Origin: Bacteroides congonensis
Lineage (GTDB): Bacteria; Bacteroidota; Bacteroidia; Bacteroidales; Bacteroidaceae
Direction of reading: 5' to 3'
Length of the DNA: 64,000 nt
Assembly: GCF_900130125.1 (NCBI RefSeq)
Contig: NZ_FQXY01000009.1
Location: forward strand, 907,760 to 971,759
A model generated the notes under the pieces. That model saw only the letters and a program-made list of their open reading frames with translations, was not told where the DNA came from and searched no databases. Shown piece after piece: positions 25,808 through 33,965 of the stretch (position 1 is the first letter of the stretch; every line of letters starts with the position of its first letter). The position numbers were made by a program, and so were the translations under genes.

Positions 25808-26734
25808 ATGAAATATATAACTGATACAGATTTTATTAAGGATTTACTAGAAGGTGACGAATATAGTTTAGTATACGGCATAATCCAACACTCAACACAT
25901 AACAGTGAACTTCGTGATAAGTACATATATAACTTAACCGTCATACTCTGTTTAAAGCAAGAAACCAAATTACTTCGTACCGTCAAGACCAAACAATGGA
26001 TTGAATTACTTAATAAGATTATTGGAACGTTACAATCTTTCGATGGTGCTTTAGTTACGATACCATTTTGCAACATATATGGTTACAAGGTAAACGAGAT
26101 AATTAACTCATTTGAGTTATCACGCTCTGTATTAATGGAACTACTTTCTTCTTATTTTGAAAATATAGAGGTCATTGAATACATCAACCGTTGCTATCCG
26201 ATTCAATCACTTGAAGACTTATTCTTTAATCTAGTGATTGAAATAGAGACAGGTATTTTTGAAGGGGTAAACGTTGAGGATTCCTACATCATATATGATG
26301 AAATGATTAGAAGAGGATTGAAAGTAAATATATCTCAATCAGAACATTATGATGAAAATCTGTATTACAAGTATTTCATTAATTCAAGCAAGCCTAAAAT
26401 TAATGTCATTGAAGAAGATATAGATATAGAAAATGAAATTATCAAATACAAGGGATATGATATAAAACGAATTGGAGTGTTATATTATATGCTCCGTGAC
26501 GTTCTAAAAGATAATCAGGAGTTACTTATTAAGGTCGCCAATTATGTAATTGACAAAGAATACATCTTACAGAATAGGGCTAATAATGCGGCTTACAAGT
26601 ATATCCATAGCCCTTCACTATTAATTGATAAGGAGTGGAAGATTGAATATATTTGTCAACAACTCGAAAGATATGGTATTGAAATCCCTAACGAATTGAA
26701 GACAGAAAAGAAAGTACTTACCAAATTGACTTAG
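25808..26734 (+). CDS. Phage protein of unknown function, divergent control-region gene
   Basis: A 308-residue soluble protein. The frame is open upstream to an ATG at 25778, but that ATG lies before the -7 box, so the ATG at 25808 (MKYITDTDFIKDLL) is used. The sequence is helical, acidic at residues 205-215 (EEDIDIENE) and has a C-terminal ELKTEKKVLTKLT. No helix-turn-helix or catalytic motif is apparent. Its position right of the operator array makes it a candidate for a lysogeny or early regulator, by context only. Confidence 0.65.
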   Translation: MKYITDTDFIKDLLEGDEYSLVYGIIQHSTHNSELRDKYIYNLTVILCLKQETKLLRTVKTKQWIELLNKIIGTLQSFDGALVTIPFCNIYGYKVNEIINSFELSRSVLMELLSSYFENIEVIEYINRCYPIQSLEDLFFNLVIEIETGIFEGVNVEDSYIIYDEMIRRGLKVNISQSEHYDENLYYKYFINSSKPKINVIEEDIDIENEIIKYKGYDIKRIGVLYYMLRDVLKDNQELLIKVANYVIDKEYILQNRANNAAYKYIHSPSLLIDKEWKIEYICQQLERYGIEIPNELKTEKKVLTKLT

Positions 26735-26746
26735 CAACTCATAGCC

Positions 26747-26774
26747 TTTCTTATTATAAAATCATAATAAGAAA
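26747..26774. other. Perfect hairpin just before the DUF6808 gene
   Basis: TTTCTTATTAT (26747-26757) and ATAATAAGAAA (26764-26774) are exact inverted repeats with a six-base loop, ending 7 bp before the ATG at 26782. Lacking a T tract, it is more likely an mRNA structure influencing translation or a weak terminator than a strong one. Confidence 0.6.
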
Positions 26775-26781
26775 AAGAGTT

Positions 26782-27240
26782 ATGAAAATTGAAGCTAACC
26801 TACTAATTATAATTATCATTGTTGTTACCTGTATTCGTTGTTGCTCTAATAATAGAAAAGAAGAAGTCATACGGATAACAGATACTATCACCATTATAAA
26901 AACAGATACAATCAGGATAATAGAGCCTAAACCTGTTATTCAATACGTAGATAGAATAGTAAGAGATACCTTATATAGTATTGATTCTATTCCCGTATTG
27001 GTTGATATACCAATTGAAACTAAAGTTTATGAAGATACCACTTATAGAGCCGTCATTAGTGGTTATAGAGCTAATTTAGATTCCATTTTTATTTTTAATA
27101 AAAATCAAATTCAATACATCAATAAAATAACCTACAAGACAAAGAAGTGGAGTATTAATCCTGCTGTTGGTGTGGGATATGGAGCATTTAATAAAAAATT
27201 TGATGTATATATTGGATTTTCAATTAATTATAATCTCTAA
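26782..27240 (+). CDS. DUF6808-like membrane-anchored phage protein
   Basis: A 152-residue protein. Residues 5-20 (NLLIIIIIVVTCIRCC) form a membrane anchor or a lipoprotein-like signal with Cys at 19 and 22-23. The outside part is a beta-rich, Thr/Asp/Ile-repetitive stalk (TDTITIIKTDTIRII, VDRIVRDTLY) and ends in short strands resembling an outer-membrane barrel fragment (VGVGYGAFNKKFDVYIGF). This matches the DUF6808 pattern of Bacteroides phages and prophages. Spanning the envelope suggests a spanin-like or superinfection role, which is inference. It precedes the glycosylase gene by 46 bp. Confidence 0.7.
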   Translation: MKIEANLLIIIIIVVTCIRCCSNNRKEEVIRITDTITIIKTDTIRIIEPKPVIQYVDRIVRDTLYSIDSIPVLVDIPIETKVYEDTTYRAVISGYRANLDSIFIFNKNQIQYINKITYKTKKWSINPAVGVGYGAFNKKFDVYIGFSINYNL

Positions 27241-27256
27241 GTAGAATTTATTTGAT

Positions 27257-27264
27257 TATTTTTG
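27257..27264 (+). promoter_or_regulatory. -7 element for the glycosylase gene
   Basis: TATTTTTG, an exact TAnnTTTG match, 22 bp before the ATG at 27287. A dedicated promoter suggests that the glycosylase is expressed independently, as phage moron genes are. Confidence 0.55.
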
Positions 27265-27286
27265 TGAAACATCAAAATACAATATT

Positions 27287-27781
27287 ATGGAAAAAGAAAA
27301 AGGACTAGAACCATTTATAGATAATGATTCAGAAATACTAATTGTAGGAACATTCCCAAGCGGCATATCAATATGCAGCGAACAGTATTATGCTAATACT
27401 AGTCACAACAGTTTTTGGAAACTAATTTATAAAATATATGAGGACAAAGATATAGTACCTAACAATTATCCCAAAAGAAAAGAGGTATTGAAGAAAAATA
27501 AAATAGCTCTATGTGATGTATATAGTTGGGCTGCAAGACTGGGAAATTCAGACAGCAAAATAGACAAGAAAAATATAGAATATCATAAATTAGACGAATT
27601 ATTAGGCAACCATCCGAATATCAAGAAAATAATATTCAACGGTCAAGAAGCAGCAAAAGTCTTTAAGAAAGAGTTTCCTAATATTACCACTTTAACTTAT
27701 ATAGCCGAATCAACGTCAGGAAATAGAATGATATACTTTAAAGAGAAATTAGCTAATTGGCAAGATTTACTTTCTCTCTAG
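27287..27781 (+). CDS. Hypoxanthine/uracil-DNA glycosylase-like protein
   Basis: A 164-residue member of the uracil-DNA glycosylase superfamily. Motif 1 is ILIVGTFPSG, followed by QYYANTSHNSFWKLI, which parallels the QYYAHPRNxFW segment of family 6 (hypoxanthine/deoxyinosine glycosylases) with the catalytic-type Asn kept; ALCDVYSWAAR and IIFNGQEAAKVF continue the fold. The usual Ser-Pro motif 2 appears as AESTSGNR, degenerate. It would remove deaminated bases and start base excision repair. It is the outermost prophage gene, AT-rich like the phage, likely a moron cargo gene. Confidence 0.75.
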   Translation: MEKEKGLEPFIDNDSEILIVGTFPSGISICSEQYYANTSHNSFWKLIYKIYEDKDIVPNNYPKRKEVLKKNKIALCDVYSWAARLGNSDSKIDKKNIEYHKLDELLGNHPNIKKIIFNGQEAAKVFKKEFPNITTLTYIAESTSGNRMIYFKEKLANWQDLLSL

Positions 27782-28072
27782 TCTAGGTTTATATTTTTTT
27801 AACCAATCACACAACAGAATAATATCAAATTGATTATCAGTAAATTAACTCTATTTCAAGCATTATATATAATATAAACATAATGTATTTACATTGTCTA
27901 CTTTCATTATTCTCTTCTTTTGTATGGCACAAATATATGCATTACTTTAGTACCTTGCATTACAAAGTACTATAAATTAATAATAATTAAAACATTAGAG
28001 AGCTTACACCTTATTATAAAAAGAAATAATGTCTATATTTGTGCCCGTTAAACCACAAAAAAGAAAATACGT
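27782..28072. other. Prophage/chromosome junction region
   Basis: No gene. Composition and gene content change across this 291-bp gap, so the right attachment site probably lies here, but the left end is outside the window and no duplicated core can be checked. No tRNA gene is seen. An imperfect inverted repeat TTTAGTAC ... GTACTATAAA surrounds 27942-27975 and resembles a regulator site in front of a lost or displaced host gene. TATATTTG at 28034-28041 is the -7 element of the acetyltransferase gene. Confidence 0.5.
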
Positions 28073-28570
28073 ATGTTTACTATTCGAAAAGCAACGGCCG
28101 ACGATTGCGAACTTATCAATAAGATGGCAAAGGAAGTGTTTCCCGCCACTTACAATGAGATTTTATCTCCCGAACAACTGGATTATATGATGGACTGGAT
28201 GTATGCCCCCCGAAATATTCTCAAGCAAATGGAAGAAGAAGGGCATGTCTATTTCATCGCTCACAAAGACGGTGAACTATGCGGATATGTTTCTGTGCAG
28301 CAACAGGAAAAAGACGTTTTTCATCTTCAGAAGATTTATGTCCTTCCCCGCTTTCAGGGAACGCACTGTGGTAGTTTCCTGTTTAAAGAAGCGGTCAAGT
28401 ATATAAAGGAAGTGCATCCGGAACCTTGCCTGATGGAGCTGAATGTAAATCGTAACAATAAGGCATTGCAGTTTTATGAGCATATGGGAATGAGGAAACT
28501 GCGGGAAGGGGATTTTCCAATTGGTAACGGTTATTATATGAATGATTATATAATGGGACTGGATATTTAA
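28073..28570 (+). CDS. GNAT family N-acetyltransferase
   Basis: A 165-residue acetyltransferase. Motif A, which binds acetyl-CoA, is seen as LQKIYVLPRFQGTHCGSFLF (Q/R-x-x-G-x-x-G type, here RFQGTHCG), preceded by HKDGELCGYVSV and followed by ELNVNRNNKALQFYEHMG, the standard C-terminal part. Substrate cannot be told. First chromosomal gene after the prophage; the promoter element TATATTTG lies 32 bp upstream, and a strong bidirectional terminator follows. Confidence 0.9.
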   Translation: MFTIRKATADDCELINKMAKEVFPATYNEILSPEQLDYMMDWMYAPRNILKQMEEEGHVYFIAHKDGELCGYVSVQQQEKDVFHLQKIYVLPRFQGTHCGSFLFKEAVKYIKEVHPEPCLMELNVNRNNKALQFYEHMGMRKLREGDFPIGNGYYMNDYIMGLDI

Positions 28571-28572
28571 TG

Positions 28573-28608
28573 GAAAAGGCTTGCAGATTGTGTTCTGCAA
28601 GCCTTTTC
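28573..28608. terminator. Bidirectional terminator
   Basis: A 15-bp perfect stem, GAAAAGGCTTGCAGA (28573-28587) and TCTGCAAGCCTTTTC (28594-28608), with a six-base loop, between two convergent genes (the acetyltransferase and the peptide transporter). Confidence 0.9.
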
Positions 28609-28645
28609 TTATGATTATAATCCGGTATTATTTACTAGATTTATT

Positions 28646-30313
28646 TTAAGCTACTTTTTCAAGTTTCTTCATGATAGAGAAGATGAACAGGGCTGATAAC
28701 AGACAGCATACGATCAATACACTCCATACCATCCACAGTTGCATGCCACCCCACAGATAACCGATAATGGCAACCAGATAGTTACCGATAGCCGTAGCTA
28801 CGAACCAGCCACCCATCATCATACCTTTATACTTGGGAGGAGCTACTTTCGACACGAAAGAAATACCCATCGGAGAAAGCAACAACTCTGCAAAAGTCAA
28901 TACGAGATAAGTAGAGATCAACCAGTTGGGAGAAACCAGGACATCCGGGCTAATACCTGCTGTTTCCACTTCTTTCGGAGTAGGCAATCCCATAGAGCCA
29001 ACAGCCAGAATCAAGAAACCACAGGCTGCAATCACCATACCGATACCGATTTTACGGGGTGCGGAAGGTTCTTTCTTTCTCTTGGCCAAATAACCAAAGA
29101 CAGCCAAAGAAACCGGAGTCAGAGCCACTACAAAGAACGGATTGAACTGCTGGAATATTTGAGGAAGGATTTCTACGGTTGAATCCATGGAAGAATAGCT
29201 CCACGCCAATATACCCAATGAAGCTAGCACAGCAACACCTGCAATCGCTTTACCACGACCTGTTTTGGACTGGAAAAGAGAGAATGCACCATAAACGGCA
29301 ATAATGACAAGAACCAGATTCCATACATCGAATCCAAGACGATCAAGTCCAGTCACGGATTGAGTCGTATAGTCACGTGCAAAGAATGTCATTGTCAAAC
29401 CATTCTGATGGAATGCCATCCAGAAGAAGATAACCACAGCAAATACAAGCAACAAAGCAACAATACGTTCTTTCGTCTGTGCCGGAGTCAATTCCGGTTC
29501 ATTATTGTTGTTATTTACAGCTTTAGCCTGCTTGGAGTTATAATCCGCATGTTTGAACATGGAACGGCAGCACACATAGATTGCCATTGAAATAATCAGA
29601 GAAATACAGGCTACGGCAAAACCATAGTTATAGGCTTCTGACAGTTTCTCAATATAGATATTACAGAATGCGGCTGTATCACCGGCAAAGCCTTGCGCAG
29701 CCTGCAATCCGCTAAGGGCGGCGTTTCCTTCCGGAGTAATAGTTCCGTTAAGGAATTGATGTGCCAATGAAGGAATTTGAGCGTTATAAGTAAATCCTGC
29801 ACCACCTAAGATATAGTTGGTAACTTTGGTTGCAGCCGTCGGAGCAAATAAAGCACCTACGTTGATTGCCATATAGAATAAGCTGAAAGCAGTGTCGCGC
29901 TTTGAACTATATTCCGGAGAATCATAGAGGTTACCTACCATTACCTGCAAGTTTCCTTTAAAGAGTCCTGTTCCGCAAGCAATCAGAAACAGTGAACCGA
30001 ACATCATCATCTTACCGGTGAGACTCGCTGCCGTAGGAATCGCCAGCAACAGATAACCGATAAACATGACAACGATACCGGTCGTCACCATCTTACCATA
30101 ACCACACTTGTCAGCCAAGATACCGCCAATAAGAGGCATAAAATAAACTGCTGCCAGAAATGAACCAAAAATTGTAGAAGTCTCTGCTGCTGTGTAACCA
30201 AATTTCGCTTGTAAGAAAAGTGTAAAGATAGCAAGCATCGTGTAGTAGCCAAAACGTTCGCCCGTGTTAGCCAAGGCTAAAGCGTATAGCCCTTTCGGTT
30301 GTCCTTCAAACAT
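28646..30313 (-). CDS. POT/PTR2 family peptide transporter
   Basis: A 555-residue inner-membrane proton-coupled oligopeptide transporter. The first helix holds the family motif GERFGYYTM (ExxERFxYY type), then FGSFLAAVYFMPLIGGILAD and KGNLQVMVGNLYD, typical of POT proteins that take up di- and tripeptides. About 12-14 membrane segments are evident, with a cytoplasmic linker near residues 255-285 (NNNNEPELTP). It is convergent with the acetyltransferase and has its own promoter. Confidence 0.93.
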   Translation of the reverse strand: MFEGQPKGLYALALANTGERFGYYTMLAIFTLFLQAKFGYTAAETSTIFGSFLAAVYFMPLIGGILADKCGYGKMVTTGIVVMFIGYLLLAIPTAASLTGKMMMFGSLFLIACGTGLFKGNLQVMVGNLYDSPEYSSKRDTAFSLFYMAINVGALFAPTAATKVTNYILGGAGFTYNAQIPSLAHQFLNGTITPEGNAALSGLQAAQGFAGDTAAFCNIYIEKLSEAYNYGFAVACISLIISMAIYVCCRSMFKHADYNSKQAKAVNNNNNEPELTPAQTKERIVALLLVFAVVIFFWMAFHQNGLTMTFFARDYTTQSVTGLDRLGFDVWNLVLVIIAVYGAFSLFQSKTGRGKAIAGVAVLASLGILAWSYSSMDSTVEILPQIFQQFNPFFVVALTPVSLAVFGYLAKRKKEPSAPRKIGIGMVIAACGFLILAVGSMGLPTPKEVETAGISPDVLVSPNWLISTYLVLTFAELLLSPMGISFVSKVAPPKYKGMMMGGWFVATAIGNYLVAIIGYLWGGMQLWMVWSVLIVCCLLSALFIFSIMKKLEKVA

Positions 30314-30353
30314 ATAAACTAGAATATTAGATTAATAAAATTGATATTTTCTG

Positions 30354-30383
30354 CAAATATATACTTTTTTTAATTCATTCAAA
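30354..30383 (-). promoter_or_regulatory. Promoter of the peptide transporter gene
   Basis: Minus strand TTTG (30383-30380), an 18-bp spacer and TATATTTG (30361-30354), close to the Bacteroides consensus; the gene starts 40 bp downstream. Confidence 0.7.
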
Positions 30384-30420
30384 GAATATGCAGTCATATT
30401 TGCTCTATAAATAATAGGAT

Positions 30421-30900
30421 TTATTCCTCAAATAAACGACAAATTTCCGCCCGCGATTCGCGAATCAAATCTGCCGGAGCCAATTTTATCTGAAGTCCCC
30501 GAACTCCGGCACTGACATAGATATACGGAAATTGCCGGCAAGTTTCATGAATATAGGTAGGAAAATGTTTCTTCATGCCGATAGGAGAACAACCACCCCG
30601 GATATAGCCGGTAAGTGGAAGAAGTTCTTTCACAGGTATCAAATCGCATTTCTTGTTACCGGAAGCTTTGGCTGCCAATTTTAAATCGACTTCGTGTTCG
30701 CCCGGGATGACGCAGACAAAATATCCGCTCTTGTCACCGTGAAGAACGAGCGTTTTGAATACTTGCTCTATGTTCTCGCCTAAGTTTGCTGCTACGTGAA
30801 CGGCGCTCAGGTCATTTTCATCTACTTCATAGGGAATTAGCTCATAAGCTATTTTCGCCTTGTCCAGCAGCCGTGCGGCATTCGTTTTATTGATTTTCAT
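30421..30900 (-). CDS. ybaK: Cys-tRNA(Pro)/Cys-tRNA(Cys) deacylase, YbaK/EbsC family
   Basis: A 159-residue trans-editing protein that hydrolyses cysteine mischarged on tRNA(Pro). The sequence KTLVLHGDKSGYFVCVIPGEHEVDLKLAAKA and the later GYIRGGCSPIGMKKHFPTYI are the family signatures; only pieces are quoted here. The open frame continues upstream into uvrA, but the ATG at 30900 (MKINKTNAARLL) is the correct start by length. It follows uvrA on the same strand across an 82-bp gap holding a long hairpin. Confidence 0.92.
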   Translation of the reverse strand: MKINKTNAARLLDKAKIAYELIPYEVDENDLSAVHVAANLGENIEQVFKTLVLHGDKSGYFVCVIPGEHEVDLKLAAKASGNKKCDLIPVKELLPLTGYIRGGCSPIGMKKHFPTYIHETCRQFPYIYVSAGVRGLQIKLAPADLIRESRAEICRLFEE

Positions 30901-30930
30901 TTTCGTTGTATTTATAAGGTATACTATGAT

Positions 30931-30971
30931 AAGTGCCAACCCGCCGGAGACTGTCCGGCAAGTTGGCACTT
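30931..30971. other. Strong hairpin between uvrA and ybaK
   Basis: Outer stem AAGTGCCAAC (30931-30940) with GTTGGCACTT (30962-30971) and inner stem GCCGGA (30943-30948) with TCCGGC (30954-30959). No T tract follows on either strand, so it is either a weak terminator or an mRNA stabiliser. Confidence 0.7.
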
Positions 30972-30982
30972 TATGATTCCGA

Positions 30983-33823
30983 TTAAAGTCCCAGTTCTTC
31001 GCGAAGAAACTTAGGTGTATATCCTTTAGGGCTCTTCGCAACTTCTTCGGGTGTTCCGTAGCTAAGGAGTTCTCCCCCGCCCTTACCACCTTCAGGCCCC
31101 ATGTCGATGATATAATCCGCCATTTTAATCACGTCCAGATTATGCTCGATCACAATTACCGTGTTACCTTTGTCTACAAGTTTGTTCAGGACGCCCATCA
31201 ATACACGTATATCTTCAAAATGGAGTCCGGTAGTCGGTTCGTCCAGGATATAGAGGGTCTTGCCAGTATCTCTTTTGGAGAGTTCCGTTGCCAGTTTCAC
31301 ACGTTGACTCTCGCCGCCGGAAAGAGTGGTGGAAGATTGTCCTAACTTGATATATCCCAGTCCGACATCCTGTATGACTTTGATTTTATTCAGGATTTGC
31401 GGTACGTTCTCGAAGAATTCTACGGCACGATTGATTGTCATATCCAGTACATCGGCTATGGATTTCCCTTTGAAACGGACTTCCAGTGTTTCCCGGTTGT
31501 AACGTTTGCCGTGGCAGACTTCACAGGGCACATAGACATCCGGCAGGAAATTCATTTCAATAGTCTTATAGCCATTCCCCGTACATGCTTCGCAACGACC
31601 ACCCGCAACATTAAAGGAAAAACGCCCCGGTTTATAACCGCGAATCTTCGCTTCCGGCAATCCGACAAACAGGTTACGGATATCCGAGAATACACCGGTG
31701 TAAGTGGCAGGATTGGAACGGGGGGTACGCCCCAGTGGAGACTGGTCGACGTTGACCACTTTATCTATATTTTCCAATCCTTCAATAGAATCGTATTCCA
31801 GAGGATCCTGCAAGGAACGATAGAATTTCTGCGAAAGGATGGGTTGTAATGTCTCATTAATTAAGGTAGACTTTCCACTTCCCGATACTCCCGTTACGCA
31901 AATCAGTTTTCCCAATGGAAATTCGACAGAAACATTTTTCAGGTTATTGCCTTTCGCCCCTTTCAGCCAAATAGATTTTCCGTTTCCTTTTCTGCGTTTG
32001 GCGGGAACTTCTATCTTCATTTGTCCATTCAGGTATTGGGAAGTCATTGTGTCGGTCTTTACCATCTCCTGCGGAGTTCCGGCAAAGACTACTTCTCCAC
32101 CCAGGCGACCGGCTTTCGGCCCCATATCAATAACGTAATCGGCAGCCAACATCATATCTTTATCATGTTCCACTACAATCACGGAGTTTCCCATGTCACG
32201 GAGTTCTTTCAATGAATTGATAAGACGCAGGTTATCGCGTTGATGCAGACCGATACTCGGCTCGTCAAGAATATAAAGTACATTCACCAACTGGGAGCCG
32301 ATTTGCGTTGCCAAACGGATACGCTGGCTCTCTCCACCGGAAAGGCTGACAGAACTACGGTTCAACGCCAGGTAGTCCAAACCGACATCCAACAGAAACT
32401 TCAAACGGGTACGGATCTCTTTCAGGATTTCCACCGCAATTTTCTTCTGTTTATCGGAAAGGAACTCATCGACTTTCATCAACCAGTCATATAACTCGTT
32501 GATGTCCATATTGGCCAGTTCGTTGATATTCTTATCGTGAATACGGAAATGCAACGCTTCCTTATTCAATCGGGCGCCTTTACATTCGGGACAAACAGTT
32601 GTTTTAGCAAATTGTTCCGCCCATTTCTGTGCCGTAGCAGAGGCGTCTTTCTCCTGTAACATTTGGATATACTTCACCACACCTTCGTAAGTGACGAAGT
32701 AGTCAGAGGAAGTTCCGATCAGGGAACTTTTGATTTTAATCCGTTCGTCAGAGCCATACAGGACTTCGTCAATCGCATCATCGGGTAATTCCTTTACGGG
32801 AGTTTTCAATGTTGCGTCGTACTTATCAAGCAGCGCTCCGATTTGCCAGAAAATCATGGCATTCTTATATTTTCCCAAAGGCGCTATTGCACCTTCATAA
32901 ATAGAAAGATCACGGTCGGGAATCACTTTATCCACATCAATCTGATTGACTACACCCAGTCCTTTACACTTCGGACACGCTCCTTGTGGAGAGTTGAACG
33001 AGAAATTATGCGGAGCCGGTTCACGGTATGACAATCCGGTGACCGGACACATGAGACGTTTACTGTAATGACGGATGTTTTCCGACTGGGTATCCAGAAT
33101 CATCATCAGGCCGTCACCTTGGCGCATGGCAGTTGCCACGCTCTGTTTCAGGCGTCGGTCATCCTTTTCAGTCACCACCAATTTATCGATAACCACTTCG
33201 ACATCATGGTTCTTATAGCGGTCGAGTTTCATGCCATGCGTTATTTCACGCACTTCACCATCTACACGTACATATAAGTATCCTTTTTTGCGTATTTGCT
33301 CAAACAGTTCCCGGTAATGTCCCTTACGGGCACGAACCAGCGGGGCAAGCAGATATATTTTCTTTCCCTTATAATCCTTCAGGATCAAGTCCAGAATCTG
33401 TTCTTCGGTATATTTCACCATTTCCTCACCGGACAGGTACGAATAAGCCACTCCCGCACGGGCGTAGAGCAGACGGAGATAATCGTATATCTCGGTCGTT
33501 GTCCCTACGGTAGAACGGGGATTTTTATTCGTTGTTTTCTGTTCAATGGAAATAACCGGGCTCAAGCCTGTTATCTTATCGACGTCCGGACGTTCCAGGT
33601 TACCCAGAAAATTGCGGGCATACGCTGAAAAGGTCTCGATATAGCGGCGTTGTCCTTCAGCAAAAATTGTATCAAAAGCCAGAGAAGATTTACCACTTCC
33701 GCTTAGTCCTGTGATGACAGTCAGACTGTTGCGGGGAATCTCGGCATCAATATCCTTCAAATTGTGTACGCGCGCACCGTACACGTTGATATATTCTGTT
33801 TCCTGCATATTCATATCTTCCAT
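30983..33823 (-). CDS. uvrA: UvrA, excinuclease ABC subunit A
   Basis: A 946-residue DNA-damage sensor of nucleotide excision repair. Two ABC ATPase halves are seen: Walker A GLSGSGKSS near residue 40 and GVSGSGKST near residue 650, with signature sequences SLSGGESQRIRLA and TLSGGESQRVKLA. Zinc-finger cysteine groups (CPKCKGLG, CEACTGNG, CEVCHGKR) are present. The promoter -7 box ends only 9 bp before the ATG at 33823, so translation may start at Met4 (33814) or Met6 (33808). UvrB is encoded 6.6 kb away. Confidence 0.97.
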   Translation of the reverse strand: MEDMNMQETEYINVYGARVHNLKDIDAEIPRNSLTVITGLSGSGKSSLAFDTIFAEGQRRYIETFSAYARNFLGNLERPDVDKITGLSPVISIEQKTTNKNPRSTVGTTTEIYDYLRLLYARAGVAYSYLSGEEMVKYTEEQILDLILKDYKGKKIYLLAPLVRARKGHYRELFEQIRKKGYLYVRVDGEVREITHGMKLDRYKNHDVEVVIDKLVVTEKDDRRLKQSVATAMRQGDGLMMILDTQSENIRHYSKRLMCPVTGLSYREPAPHNFSFNSPQGACPKCKGLGVVNQIDVDKVIPDRDLSIYEGAIAPLGKYKNAMIFWQIGALLDKYDATLKTPVKELPDDAIDEVLYGSDERIKIKSSLIGTSSDYFVTYEGVVKYIQMLQEKDASATAQKWAEQFAKTTVCPECKGARLNKEALHFRIHDKNINELANMDINELYDWLMKVDEFLSDKQKKIAVEILKEIRTRLKFLLDVGLDYLALNRSSVSLSGGESQRIRLATQIGSQLVNVLYILDEPSIGLHQRDNLRLINSLKELRDMGNSVIVVEHDKDMMLAADYVIDMGPKAGRLGGEVVFAGTPQEMVKTDTMTSQYLNGQMKIEVPAKRRKGNGKSIWLKGAKGNNLKNVSVEFPLGKLICVTGVSGSGKSTLINETLQPILSQKFYRSLQDPLEYDSIEGLENIDKVVNVDQSPLGRTPRSNPATYTGVFSDIRNLFVGLPEAKIRGYKPGRFSFNVAGGRCEACTGNGYKTIEMNFLPDVYVPCEVCHGKRYNRETLEVRFKGKSIADVLDMTINRAVEFFENVPQILNKIKVIQDVGLGYIKLGQSSTTLSGGESQRVKLATELSKRDTGKTLYILDEPTTGLHFEDIRVLMGVLNKLVDKGNTVIVIEHNLDVIKMADYIIDMGPEGGKGGGELLSYGTPEEVAKSPKGYTPKFLREELGL

Positions 33824-33831
33824 AAATGTTG

Positions 33832-33839
33832 CAAAATTA
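33832..33839 (-). promoter_or_regulatory. -7 element of uvrA promoter
   Basis: TAATTTTG on the minus strand matches TAnnTTTG. With a start point about 7 bp downstream, the transcript would begin almost at the first possible ATG, implying a very short leader or a downstream start codon. Confidence 0.6.
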
Positions 33840-33923
33840 ATGTTTCCGCCCGAAATATGCTCCTAAAAAAGCACAATATTATTTTCTTAACTCAAATCTT
33901 ATGAAGATATAGGGCATTATTTG

Positions 33924-33931
33924 TACCTTTG
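33924..33931 (+). promoter_or_regulatory. -7 element for LysM/PorT operon
   Basis: TACCTTTG matches TAnnTTTG and lies 34 bp before the ATG at 33966. It also shows that the upstream in-frame ATG at 33921 cannot be used. Confidence 0.65.
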
Positions 33932-33965
33932 TTCCTTGATTTCAAGAACCAATAGTTATAATTTG

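Noticed and set aside
27782..28072. tRNA gene as prophage attachment site
   Set aside because: No cloverleaf or CCA-type end could be found in this gap.
30901..31089. N-terminal extension of the YbaK gene into uvrA
   Set aside because: The extra 63 residues are antisense-free but overlap the uvrA 3' end in another frame and are not part of the family; the ATG at 30900 gives the usual length.
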